From assembly GCA_016704435.1 (NCBI GenBank), contig JADJAB010000010.1:1-64000 (forward strand): DNA of 64,000 nt, in the 5' to 3' direction. The position numbers and the translations under genes were made by a program. Shown piece by piece: positions 17,275-25,971 of the stretch (positions within the stretch are counted from its first letter, which is position 1; each line of letters starts with the position of its first letter). Below the pieces are notes generated by a model, which did not search any database, was not told where the DNA came from, and saw nothing but the letters and a program-made list of their open reading frames with translations. The stretch comes from Rhodobacter sp. (GTDB lineage Bacteria > Pseudomonadota > Alphaproteobacteria > Rhodobacterales > Rhodobacteraceae).

Positions 17275-18339
17275 ATGGCCGTGACCTTGCGATCCTTGTC
17301 CGATCTTGCCGCGATGGGTTTCGATGACATCATCGACGTCCGCGCGCCGGCGGAATATGCCGAGGATCACGTTCCCGGTGCGATCAGCCTGCCGGTGCTG
17401 GATGACACGGAACGTGCCCGGGTCGGCACGATCTACAGCCAGGAAAGCCCCTTTGCCGCCCGCAAGCTGGGCGCGGCGCTGGTGGCGCGCAATGCCGCGA
17501 AGCATCTGGAGGGCGCCCTGGCCGACCGCCCCGGTGGCTGGCGACCGCTGGTCTATTGCTGGCGGGGTGGGCAGAGGTCGGGCTCTTTCGCGTCGATCCT
17601 GTCGCAGATCGGCTGGCGGGTCGAGGTGATTGCCGGCGGCTACAAGGCCTGGCGGGCGCTGGTGATCGAGGCGGTCTATGACCGGCCCGTTGCCGGCCCG
17701 GTGGTAGTGCTGGACGGCAATACCGGATCGGCCAAGACCGAGCTTCTGGCGCTTCTGGCGGCGCAGGGGATGCAGGTGCTGGATCTTGAAGGGATGGCGA
17801 ACCATCGCGGCAGCCTTTTTGGGGCGATGGGGCCGCAGCCGTCGCAGCGGGCGTTCGAGACCCGGCTGGCCCATGCCCTGGATGCGCTGGACCCCGGCCG
17901 GCCGGTGGTGGTGGAGGCAGAGAGCAGCAAGGTGGGCGACTGCCGGCTGCCGCCACAGCTGTGGAAGGCGATGGTTGCCGCACCTCGGGTGACGCTGCAG
18001 GTGCCTCGGGCAGCGCGGGCGGCCTATCTGGCGCGGGCCTATGGTGATCTGACCGAGGATGGCGCCCGGCTGGCCGAAGTGGTGGGCAAGCTGCGTCCCG
18101 CGCATTCGGCCGAGGTGATCGAGGGCTGGCTGGCGCTGGCCGATGCCGGGGCCTTCGCCGATCTGGCCGAGGGACTGATGCAGCACCATTACGACCCACG
18201 CTATGAAAAGCACCGGTCCCGGATGAACTGCCCTGTCGTGGAGCTCGAGGCAGTGGGGCTGCGCGAGGCGGACCTGCTGGCTCTGGCGGACCGGGTTGCC
18301 AAGGCGGTTGCGCAGATATCGCACGGCGAAATGCCGTAG
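17275..18339 (+). CDS. mnmH: tRNA 2-selenouridine synthase (MnmH/SelU/YbbB)
   Basis: Replaces the sulfur of 2-thiouridine at the wobble position of certain tRNAs with selenium, using selenophosphate from SelD. The N-terminal rhodanese domain (about 1-130) carries the active-site Cys95 in VYCWRGGQRSG. The C-terminal P-loop domain has the Walker A motif GNTGSAKT (148-155), then NHRGSLFG and VEAESSKVG, all characteristic of the family. Length (354 residues) is usual. The selD gene lies about 1.2 kb downstream on the other strand, so the two selenium genes are linked but separated by a methyltransferase gene. No selA, selB or selC is seen in this window, so selenouridine is the only selenium use directly supported here. 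Confidence 0.95.
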   Translation: MAVTLRSLSDLAAMGFDDIIDVRAPAEYAEDHVPGAISLPVLDDTERARVGTIYSQESPFAARKLGAALVARNAAKHLEGALADRPGGWRPLVYCWRGGQRSGSFASILSQIGWRVEVIAGGYKAWRALVIEAVYDRPVAGPVVVLDGNTGSAKTELLALLAAQGMQVLDLEGMANHRGSLFGAMGPQPSQRAFETRLAHALDALDPGRPVVVEAESSKVGDCRLPPQLWKAMVAAPRVTLQVPRAARAAYLARAYGDLTEDGARLAEVVGKLRPAHSAEVIEGWLALADAGAFADLAEGLMQHHYDPRYEKHRSRMNCPVVELEAVGLREADLLALADRVAKAVAQISHGEMP

Positions 18340-18561
18340 AGGCCGGTCTATTCCAGGGCTTCTTGAAGCCGGTCCTGCGACTTGCCAGGGTTTCGGGACG
18401 GCATGTCAGGGACTGATACGCTTCCGCCTCGGCTATTTGCGGGAATAGCTGCACCGCGGTGTCTGCGCGACCCTGGTGTCGCGAATCCGGCTTTCCGGAC
18501 TGCAGAAACCGGGTGTTCCGGCCGGGCACCCAGCCGCGGCGAGTCGGATCACGGGACCAGG

Positions 18562-19299
18562 TCAGGCTATGTCGAGTTTTGCCGCCGGCACGCAGAGCGC
18601 GCCGCAATGATAGGACAGAAAGAGGCTTCCGATGCCAGCCAGCAGACCCAGCCGCCGCAGCGTCATCTTCATTGCCGCGCGAGCCGGCGTGCCGCCGAAG
18701 CTCTGGACGGCGAAGCTGTGGTCGAAAAGCTGGTGATCAAGGACCTTCAGCCCCGAGGTTTCCAGCTTCAGCACGAAGCCATGCCGGTCATACGGGTTTA
18801 TGTGGCCGATCTAAAGCGTGGTGTTCAGCGACTTCCAGGTTGTCCGCGCGGGGATTTCGAGAGGAACCTCGACATAGACATATCTTCGCGCGACCCGGGC
18901 CAGTTCGTGCAGGAAGGCCCGTTCGTGCACGACATGTTCGAGTACATGAGTGGCGTAGACGAGGTCAAAGCTTTGATCGGGTGCAGCGATCCTGGAGCCG
19001 TCGAAATAGGAAAGGGTGACATTCGGTCGCGGCGATGACGATGCTAGCCTGGCGTCCCCGATCTCGATTCCGGCAAGGCTTTTCCCGAAACCGGCGTCCG
19101 AAAGGCAGTTCAGGACGTCACCGGTGCCGGCACCGACCTCAAGCACCGTTGCGATTTCGCTCGCCCGTTCGCCAACCATCCCGAGAATGTTGGCTGCCTT
19201 GTCGCGTGCACCGCGTCGGCGCCATTCGAGCATGCGCTCGTCATAGGGGCGCGCGTACAGTTCTTTCAGCGATGGAATGCTGAAACCGTCAAATCCCAT
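18562..19299 (-). pseudogene. Class I SAM-dependent methyltransferase interrupted by an in-frame amber codon
   Basis: The ATG at 19299 follows AAGGAGA and opens MGFDGFSIPSLKELYARPYD. The SAM-binding motif is VLEVGAGTGDVLNCL, with FDLVYATHVLEHV as the post-II motif, both typical of Methyltransf_11/23 proteins. After TTWKSLNTTL an amber TAG (18811-18813) stops translation. The same frame then continues without a break through IGHINPYDRHGFVLKLETSG to LDIA-stop at 18562. Read through, the protein would be about 245 residues. The codon is probably a nonsense substitution or base-call error rather than a frameshift. The truncated form keeps the SAM fold but lacks the last third. Substrate unknown. 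Confidence 0.75.
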
Positions 19300-19540
19300 T
19301 GCCCTGTCTCCTTGGATGCATGCGGTCGCACGCGGCTTCGTCTTTATGATGGCCGTCCGTTGACCGGACAGGGCACGATGATCTGGTCCGGACCCTAGGG
19401 TTATATCGACGCTGACGCCAGCCAGGCACGGCCAGTCCGACGCGGATTTCCGGATGGCCGTCACGAACAGAGTGACGGCGGCTGTGCCGGACTTCGGCGT
19501 GCGTCCTGACTTGGATCGTCCGCTCGCCGGGTGGGCGTGA

Positions 19541-21739
19541 TCAGACGCGAACGCACAGGAAGGGCTTGCTGGCGCCGATTGTGCCGATGCGGGCGGCGTC
19601 AGGCGCTCCGGCGCTACGGAGGGCGGCCAGCAGCGAATCGACCCGGTCGGCGGGAACCGTAGCCAGCAGACCGCCGCAAGTCTGCGGATCGGCCAGCAGC
19701 GTGGTCGAGGGGCCGGGGGGGGCATCCATCCGCCAATCCACCGCCCCGCGGTTGGCGGGCAGGAGGCTGGAGCCATGCCCGGCCGCCGCCAGCGCCACGG
19801 CGCCGGGCAGGAACGGCACCGACGAAAGCGCGATTTCGGCGGCGGTGCCGGAGGCATCAAGCATTTCCAGAAGGTGCCCGGCAAGGCCGAAGCCGGTGAC
19901 GTCGGTCATCGCCGTGGCATGGGCGGCAAGCAGGGCCGCGGCCGCGCCCTGCGGTCGGGCCATGCTGGCAAGGGCGGCGGCGACCGTCTCGCCCAGGATC
20001 AGGCCGGGCAGGCGGGCCAGTGCCATTTCTGCGGCAAGGATGGTGCCGGTGCCAATGGGCTTGGTCAGCACGATCGCGTCGCCCGGCCGGGCACCGGCCT
20101 TGCCGATGGGGCGTCGGGCAAGGCCGGTCACGGTGAAGCCGATGGTCAGTTCTTGCCCTTGCGAGGAATGGCCGCCGACCACATCGGCCCCGGACGCGGC
20201 AAAAACCTGTGCGGCGGCCTGCATGATCTCGTCCAGCATCCGGGCCTGCAACCGGTCCGACAGCCGCGGCAGGGTGATCTGCGCCAGTGCGGCCTGCGGG
20301 GTTGCACCCATTGCCCAGATATCGCCCAGTGTGTGGATGGCGGTCAGCCGGGCCATCAGGGCGGGGTCCTCGGTGAAGGCGCGCAGATGGTCGGTGGTCA
20401 GGACCTGCACGCCCTCTGCCGCCGTCAGCACCGCCGCATCGTCGCCGGGGCCGGAGAGGACATCGCCGCGCGTCGGCGGCGGCAAGGCCGACAGGGCCGC
20501 GGTCAGCACGGGCGCGCCGATCTTGGCGCCGCAGCCGCCGCAAAGCGGCTTGTCGCCCAGCGCTTCGGCCAGGCCGGTCGCGGTCTGGCGGGGCAGGGCG
20601 GGCGGCGTCATCGCCGGGTAATCAGCGAACTTTTCCATGAACTTGCGGTCGATCCGGTCCTTCAGCCGCCACAGCCAGGTGCCGCCCGACCGCAGGCCGA
20701 ACTTGTCGGCCACCGCCCCGTTGCCGCCGGTCGAGACCAGCTTCAGATAGTCGCGTTGCGGATGGTAGTGCCGCATCGTTCCGCCCGACAGCGCCGCGCG
20801 CAGGTTGTGCAGAAGGATCGGCGCCTCGCGCACCGCAAAGACCCCGGCCTTGGGGCGCGGCGCATGGGCAAGATGCGCGCAGTCGCCCACCGCAAACACC
20901 GCCGGATCCGAGGTCTGCAAGCTGGGCCCGACGTCGAGAAACCCCTCATGCGTGGCCAGCCCGGTCTCGGCCAGCCAGCCTTGCGGGCGGGTGCCCGCAA
21001 CCGACAGGGTGAAATCAGAGCCGACCTCTTCGCCCGAGGTCAGTATCACGCTTTCGGTCCCGATCCGCGCCGCCGTGGTGTTGGTGCGAAAGCCGATCCC
21101 GGCCGCGCGGGCGTGGCGCAGAAGCGTCGCGCGCGCCGCGGCGCCGATGTTCGGCAGCACCTGCGGCGCCTGCTCCAGCACCGTCACCTGCGGTTCCGCG
21201 CCGGTCTTGCGCAGCCGGTGGGCCGATGCCAGCGCCAGTTCCACCCCGCCGACGCCGGCCCCGATGATCACCAGCCGGGGTGCTGCAAGGCGGCGGGCCA
21301 CGAAAGCCTCCCACTGGGCGGCGTAATGGCCCAGCGGCTTGGCGGCGACGGCATTCTCGGCGTAGCCCGGAATGTCGGGCAGGTCCGAGCCGATGCCGAT
21401 ATCGACCGACGCCACGTCGAAGGCCAGGGTCCGGCCCGAGGCAAGACGCACCGCCCGCGCCGCAAGATCAAGCCCGGTCGCATGGTCCAGGATCACCCGC
21501 GCCCCGGCAAAGCGGGCCAGGCGGACCAGATCCACCATGATCTCGTCGCGCCGGTAGTGGCCGGCGATCAGGCCGGGCAGCATGCCGGTATAGGGCGCGG
21601 CGGGGCCGGGGTTGATGACTGTCAGCCGCACCCCCGGCAGCGGGTCCATCCCCCACATCCGCAAGACCAGCGCATGGGCATGGCCGCCGCCAACCAGCAC
21701 CAGATCCTGCACCAGGGGGAAAGAGCCATGCCTCTTCAT
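19541..21739 (-). CDS. selD: Selenide, water dikinase fused to an NDH2-like FAD oxidoreductase
   Basis: SelD makes selenophosphate from selenide and ATP. This 732-residue protein has an N-terminal pyridine-nucleotide-disulfide oxidoreductase half (about 1-380: LVLVGGGHAHALVLR for FAD, LVIIGAGVGGVELALASAHR for NAD(P)H, VFAVGDCAH). The complete SelD half (about 390-732) has CGGCGAKIG as the active-site loop with Cys in place of selenocysteine and the catalytic Lys, then GPGDDAAVL and GFGLAGHLLEML. The fusion is known in several bacterial groups and is thought to supply reduced selenium to the kinase half. The neighbouring mnmH (17275) uses the product. No ribosome site is obvious before the ATG at 21739. 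It faces away from rpoN with a gap of about 90 bases. Confidence 0.95.
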   Translation of the reverse strand: MKRHGSFPLVQDLVLVGGGHAHALVLRMWGMDPLPGVRLTVINPGPAAPYTGMLPGLIAGHYRRDEIMVDLVRLARFAGARVILDHATGLDLAARAVRLASGRTLAFDVASVDIGIGSDLPDIPGYAENAVAAKPLGHYAAQWEAFVARRLAAPRLVIIGAGVGGVELALASAHRLRKTGAEPQVTVLEQAPQVLPNIGAAARATLLRHARAAGIGFRTNTTAARIGTESVILTSGEEVGSDFTLSVAGTRPQGWLAETGLATHEGFLDVGPSLQTSDPAVFAVGDCAHLAHAPRPKAGVFAVREAPILLHNLRAALSGGTMRHYHPQRDYLKLVSTGGNGAVADKFGLRSGGTWLWRLKDRIDRKFMEKFADYPAMTPPALPRQTATGLAEALGDKPLCGGCGAKIGAPVLTAALSALPPPTRGDVLSGPGDDAAVLTAAEGVQVLTTDHLRAFTEDPALMARLTAIHTLGDIWAMGATPQAALAQITLPRLSDRLQARMLDEIMQAAAQVFAASGADVVGGHSSQGQELTIGFTVTGLARRPIGKAGARPGDAIVLTKPIGTGTILAAEMALARLPGLILGETVAAALASMARPQGAAAALLAAHATAMTDVTGFGLAGHLLEMLDASGTAAEIALSSVPFLPGAVALAAAGHGSSLLPANRGAVDWRMDAPPGPSTTLLADPQTCGGLLATVPADRVDSLLAALRSAGAPDAARIGTIGASKPFLCVRV

Positions 21740-21830
21740 GCCCCCGCCATAGCCTCCCCGCGCCGGAATGGCGAGAGGTGCCCTTGCCGCCCCCGTTGCG
21801 CCGGGCCGGGGGGCGCCTTAGCCTGCCACC

Positions 21831-23108
21831 ATGACCAGCCGCAACCGCATCCGGATCGAGCAAAGCCAGCGCCTGTCGCTGAACACAAGGCTTGTTGCAT
21901 CGATCCGGCTGATCTCGACCGATGCCATCGGCCTCAGCCGGTTCCTGGAGGAAGCGGCGGAAAAGAACCCGCAACTGGTGATCGCCCCCCCGCCGCTGGC
22001 CGATTGGCTGCCGCGCTGGGCATCGGCCTTTGCGCGGGCCGGCGCAGGGGTGCCGGTGGACAGCCTGCCAGACACAAGGTCGCCCGGCCTGATGGCGCAT
22101 GTCTCTGCCGCCGTGGCAGTCCTGCGCCTGACTGCGGCTGAACGGCAAGTGGCCGAGGTCTTCGTCGATGCGCTGGAGCCTTCGGGCTGGCTTGGCCGGC
22201 CGCTGGCCGACATCGCGCGAGAGGCGGGGGTTCCGCCGGGCGTTGCCGAGTTGGTCCTGTCCCGGCTGCAGCGGGTGGAGCCGACGGGCCTTTTCGCCCG
22301 CAACCTGGCTGAATGCCTGGCGCTGCAGGCCGCCGAAGAAGGCTGGCTGGACCCGCTGGCCCGCGCGGTGCTGGACCGGCTGCCGCTGGTGGCGGCGAGC
22401 CGGACCGATCGCATCGCCGCCGATCTCGGCGTCAGCGAAGTGGCGGTTCAGGGCGTGGTCCGCCGCCTCCGGACGCTGGACCCGAAGCCGGGCGCCCGTT
22501 TCGGCCCCTGCGACGCGCCGATCCGCACGCCTGACCTGATTGCCCGCAAGAGCCCGGCGGGCTGGGAGGTTTCGCTGAACGGCTCGGCCCTGCCCACGCT
22601 GGCGCTGGCCGAGGAACGGGGGCCGGGCCGGGCCGAGGCGCGGTCGCTGATCCGGCTGGTCGAAGGCCGCAACGCCACCCTGCTGAAGGTCGCGCGCGAG
22701 ATCCTTTCGCGGCAGGCGGCGGCACTGGACGACGGGCCGGGCGCCTTGCAGCCGATGACCATGGCCGAAGTTGCCGGGGCGCTGGGGCTGAACCAGAGCA
22801 CGATCAGCCGGATCGTGGCCGGCGCGGCGGTCGATACCCCGCGCGGCACCTGGTGGCTGCGTGCGCTCTTCAGCCAGGCGATCCGAGGCCAGGGCCCCTC
22901 GGCAGCGTCGCTGCGCGAGGCATTGTCGCGGATGGTTGCCTCGGAAGACCCGGCGCGTCCGCTGTCCGACACTGCGCTGGCAGCGGCCCTCGCCGGGGCA
23001 GGTGCCCCCGTCGCGCGGCGCACGGTCAGCAAATACCGCGAGATGCTGGGCATCCCGCCCGCCCATTTGCGGCGAAAGGGCGACGCGAAAGGTCGCAGCC
23101 GGGGATGA
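21831..23108 (+). CDS. rpoN: RNA polymerase sigma-54 factor (compact RpoN)
   Basis: Directs RNA polymerase to -24/-12 promoters that need an AAA+ activator. The N-terminal activator-interacting region is recognisable (RIEQSQRLSLNTRLVASIRL, then EEAAEKNPQLVI). The core-binding region follows, then the helix-turn-helix (MAEVAGALGLNQSTISRIVAG), and the C-terminal RpoN box reads ARRTVSKYREMLGIP, one change from the usual ARRTVAKYRE. At 425 residues it is shorter than enterobacterial RpoN because the acidic region II is nearly absent, as is common in alphaproteobacteria. Neighbours (selD, hydantoinase) are not the usual rpoN companions (lptB, hpf, ptsN), so this may be a secondary copy of the kind Rhodobacter genomes carry. 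Confidence 0.92.
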   Translation: MTSRNRIRIEQSQRLSLNTRLVASIRLISTDAIGLSRFLEEAAEKNPQLVIAPPPLADWLPRWASAFARAGAGVPVDSLPDTRSPGLMAHVSAAVAVLRLTAAERQVAEVFVDALEPSGWLGRPLADIAREAGVPPGVAELVLSRLQRVEPTGLFARNLAECLALQAAEEGWLDPLARAVLDRLPLVAASRTDRIAADLGVSEVAVQGVVRRLRTLDPKPGARFGPCDAPIRTPDLIARKSPAGWEVSLNGSALPTLALAEERGPGRAEARSLIRLVEGRNATLLKVAREILSRQAAALDDGPGALQPMTMAEVAGALGLNQSTISRIVAGAAVDTPRGTWWLRALFSQAIRGQGPSAASLREALSRMVASEDPARPLSDTALAAALAGAGAPVARRTVSKYREMLGIPPAHLRRKGDAKGRSRG

Positions 23109-23164
23109 CGCGGCGCTCGCCGCGCGCTAGGTCTGCCGGGCGAAATGGAAATGGAACAGCACGA

Positions 23165-25180
23165 ATGGCCTACTTTCTGGGCGTTGATACCGGCGGCACC
23201 TATACCGATGCGGTGATCCTGGATGATCATGCCAACCTGGTCCTTGGCAAGGCCAAGGCGCTGACCACGCGGGCCGATCTGGCTATCGGCATCGGCGGCG
23301 CGGTTGACGCGGCGCTGGCCGCCGCGGGGGTGCAGGCGTCCGACATCGCGCTGGTCTCGCTGTCGACCACACTGGCCACCAATGCGCTGGTCGAAGGCCA
23401 GGGCGGCCGGGTGGCGCTGATCTTCATCGGCTTCGACGCCGACGATCTGGCCCGTGGCGGGTTGACCGAGGCCCTGAAGGGCGATCCGGTCGTGATCCTT
23501 CTCGGCGGCCATACCCATGCCGGGACCGAGGCCGCTGCGCTGGATCCGGCGGCGGTAGAGGCCGCGGTGGCCGAGCTTGGCCCCGAGGTCATGGGCTTTG
23601 CCGTCGCCGCGCGCTTTGCCACCCGCAATCCGGGCCATGAGAACGCCGCGCGCGCGGTGATCCGTCGCGTCACCGGCCGCCCGGTCACCTGTTCGCATGA
23701 GCTGTCGGCCCAGTTGAACGGACCCAAGCGCGCCCTGACGGCGGTGCTGAACGCCCGCCTGATCGGCATGATCGACCGCCTCGTCGCGGCCTGCGACCGC
23801 CACCTTGCCGCAATCGGCATCGACGCGCCCCTGATGGTGGTGCGCGGCGACGGGGCGCTGATCTCCTCGGCCATGGTGCGCGAACGCCCGATCGAGACCA
23901 TCCTCTCCGGTCCCGCCGCCTCCATCGTCGGCGCGCGCTGGCTGACGGGCGCGCAGAATGCGCTGGTCAGCGACATTGGCGGCACCACAACTGATGTGGC
24001 GCTGCTGAAGGACGGTCTGCCCGAGATCGACCCCGAGGGCGCGCGCGTCGGCGGTTTCCGCACCATGGTCGAGGCGGTGGCGATGCGCACCACCGGCCTT
24101 GGCGGCGACAGCGAGGCGCATCTCTTGCAGACCGGCCTGACCGGCGGACTGCGGCTTGGCCCGCGGCGGCTGATCCCGGTGTCGCTCTTGGCGGTCGACC
24201 ATGGCGCGATGGTCCATGCCGCCCTTGACCGCTGGCTGTCGACCGAGACCGCCGGCGAGATGGACGGCCGCTTCGTGCTGCCGATGGCCGGGCAGGCGGG
24301 CGGGCTTTCGGCGCGCGAAGAGGCCGTCCTGGCCCGCATCACCGTGCCGATGCCGATGCACAGGGCGCTGACCTCGCGGCTGGAAGTGGCGGCGCTTGAA
24401 CGGCTGGTGGCGCGCGGGCTGGTGATGCTGTCCGGCGTCACGCCGTCGGATGCCAGCCATGTGCTGGGCCGGCAGGACGGCTGGGATGCCCTGGCGGCCG
24501 AAAAGGCGCTGCGCCTGATGGCACGCCGCCGCACCGGTGCGGGCGAACGCTTCGCGCCGACGCCCGAGGTGCTGGCGCAGATGATCGTCGATCAACTGAC
24601 CGCGCAGACCGTGGATTGCCTGGTCGAGGCCGCCTTTGCCGAAGACCCCGCCTTTGCCGGCGAAGACCCGGTCGCGCTGGCGCGGCACCGACTGACCGAT
24701 GCCGCGCTGTCGCGGCACTGGGGCATCCTGGAGCTGAACGCCCGGCTCGCAGTGCCGGTGGTGGGCCTCGGCGCCTCGGCCCCGTCCTACTACGGCGCGG
24801 TGGGCGAGCGCCTGGGCTGCGAGATGATCCTGCCCGAACATGCCGGGGTCGCCAATGCCATCGGCGCGGTGGCGGGCCAGGTCAGCCAGCGGGTCTCGGG
24901 CATGGTGTCGTCGCCGGCCGAGGGCCGCTTTACCGCCCATCTGCCCGAAGGTTTGCAGCATTTCACCAGCCGCGACGCAGCACTTGCAGCGCTGGAAGCA
25001 TTGCTGCGCGACGAGGCCGTGGCCCGTGCCCGCACGGCCGGGGCGGTCGACCTGCGGCTGACCGTCGCCCATGACATCCGCGAGGCCGATGTCGAGGGAA
25101 GTGCGATGTTCATCGAGGCGACGGTGACTGTCACCGCCTCGGGTCGGCCGCGCGTGGCGCATGAGAGGGCGGCGGAATAG
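23165..25180 (+). CDS. Hydantoinase A/oxoprolinase family protein
   Basis: A large ATP-dependent amidase subunit of the hydantoinase/5-oxoprolinase/acetone carboxylase group. The ATG at 23165 begins MAYFLGVDTGGTYTDAVILD, the N-terminal phosphate-binding motif, and the second one, LVSDIGGTTTDVALL, is near residue 265. At 671 residues it is the length of an HyuA-type subunit. No HyuB partner is adjacent: the tRNA gene follows, and the sigma-54 gene is 56 bases upstream in the same direction. The substrate (hydantoin, 5-oxoproline or another cyclic amide) cannot be assigned. Confidence 0.88.
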   Translation: MAYFLGVDTGGTYTDAVILDDHANLVLGKAKALTTRADLAIGIGGAVDAALAAAGVQASDIALVSLSTTLATNALVEGQGGRVALIFIGFDADDLARGGLTEALKGDPVVILLGGHTHAGTEAAALDPAAVEAAVAELGPEVMGFAVAARFATRNPGHENAARAVIRRVTGRPVTCSHELSAQLNGPKRALTAVLNARLIGMIDRLVAACDRHLAAIGIDAPLMVVRGDGALISSAMVRERPIETILSGPAASIVGARWLTGAQNALVSDIGGTTTDVALLKDGLPEIDPEGARVGGFRTMVEAVAMRTTGLGGDSEAHLLQTGLTGGLRLGPRRLIPVSLLAVDHGAMVHAALDRWLSTETAGEMDGRFVLPMAGQAGGLSAREEAVLARITVPMPMHRALTSRLEVAALERLVARGLVMLSGVTPSDASHVLGRQDGWDALAAEKALRLMARRRTGAGERFAPTPEVLAQMIVDQLTAQTVDCLVEAAFAEDPAFAGEDPVALARHRLTDAALSRHWGILELNARLAVPVVGLGASAPSYYGAVGERLGCEMILPEHAGVANAIGAVAGQVSQRVSGMVSSPAEGRFTAHLPEGLQHFTSRDAALAALEALLRDEAVARARTAGAVDLRLTVAHDIREADVEGSAMFIEATVTVTASGRPRVAHERAAE

Positions 25181-25235
25181 TCCGCACGAAAGACCCTTGA
25201 CCTTCGCGGTCCCTGCCCCTATTCCGCCAAGCCGT

Positions 25236-25312
25236 GGCTAGGTAGCTCAGTTGGTTAGAGCATGCGACTCATAATCGCAGGGTCGGGGGTTCGAGTCCCC
25301 CCCTCGCCACCA
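25236..25312 (+). tRNA. tRNA-Met (anticodon CAT)
   Basis: A 77-base cloverleaf with an encoded CCA end. The D arm has GCTCAGTTGGTTAGAGC; the anticodon arm is TGCGA-CTCATAA-TCGCA with anticodon CAT; the T arm is GGGGG-TTCGAGT-CCCCC. The acceptor stem GGCTAGG/CCTCGCC has one mismatch (T4 opposite C69), where a G would pair. A CAT anticodon could also belong to the lysidine-modified tRNA-Ile2; elongator Met is more likely from the overall sequence. It is not an initiator, because the anticodon stem lacks the three G-C pairs. Confidence 0.9.
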
Positions 25313-25971
25313 CTTATCCCATCCAAAGAAGTCCAAAGACATCCGAAAACCCAAGGACTCCCGTCATGACTGAGGGACGACCGGAGAGCAGGTCAAAGGG
25401 CGGATAGCGATCGGTGCTTTTCGGCAGGCAAACCTGATGGCCCGCGCAGCGCCGCCGCCTCAGCCCATCGTCGCTGGGTTCCTCGCACGGAACCCACGCC
25501 GCAGAACGAAGCGATGCTGCGAGAGGAGTCGGCCAGTCGCGTTTGTCGGCGCGGTGGTTGACCGCCCCGACCCGCGCGCGCCGGCACAAGATGCCTTGGC
25601 CGGACTGGACGCCGCGCGCAATGCCCTGGCCGGCCTTGCAACCGCCCTTGAAGGGGGCCGTTCCGGGCCATTCTCGACGCAACCGGCGCCAGACGTGCGC
25701 GATCCTTTCTTTTCTTTCTGCGGATGCAACGCCCCGTCAAGTTCCGGCATTCGGCCGGAAAGCGGGAAGACGATCCTGGTCGGCGCCGGGTCGGGGGGCG
25801 GCTGACTTCGACGCCCGGGCGTAGACCGAAGGCTCCATCCCGACCATCCGGCACAAGGGCCCCGCCTCCCCGCAAGTGCCGATCTGCGGTCCGGTGCCGA
25901 TGCGACATCCGGGCATTGCCGTCTTGTCACGCTTCACCCATATGATGGGGCAGGCAGCCACGGAGGGCCCC
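25313..25971. other. Intergenic stretch of about 660 bases without a supported gene
   Basis: No open frame here has a start, codon pattern and recognisable protein together. On the minus strand around 25770-25850 a short frame reads CRMVGMEPSVYARA, which resembles the last helix of AraC-family regulators. It could be the remnant of a decayed gene, but nothing upstream of it supports a full AraC protein. No repeats, terminators or mobile-element ends were noticed. Confidence 0.4.

Noticed and set aside
18811..18813. In-frame TAG in the methyltransferase as a pyrrolysine or readthrough codon
   Set aside because: No pylT or pylS is seen, the family does not use pyrrolysine, and readthrough signals are absent. 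A substitution or base-call error is simpler.
25236..25312. The CAT tRNA as tRNA-Ile2 (lysidine-modified)
   Set aside because: It cannot be fully excluded, but the D-arm and anticodon-arm sequence fits elongator Met better, and Ile2 needs specific TilS determinants that I could not confirm.
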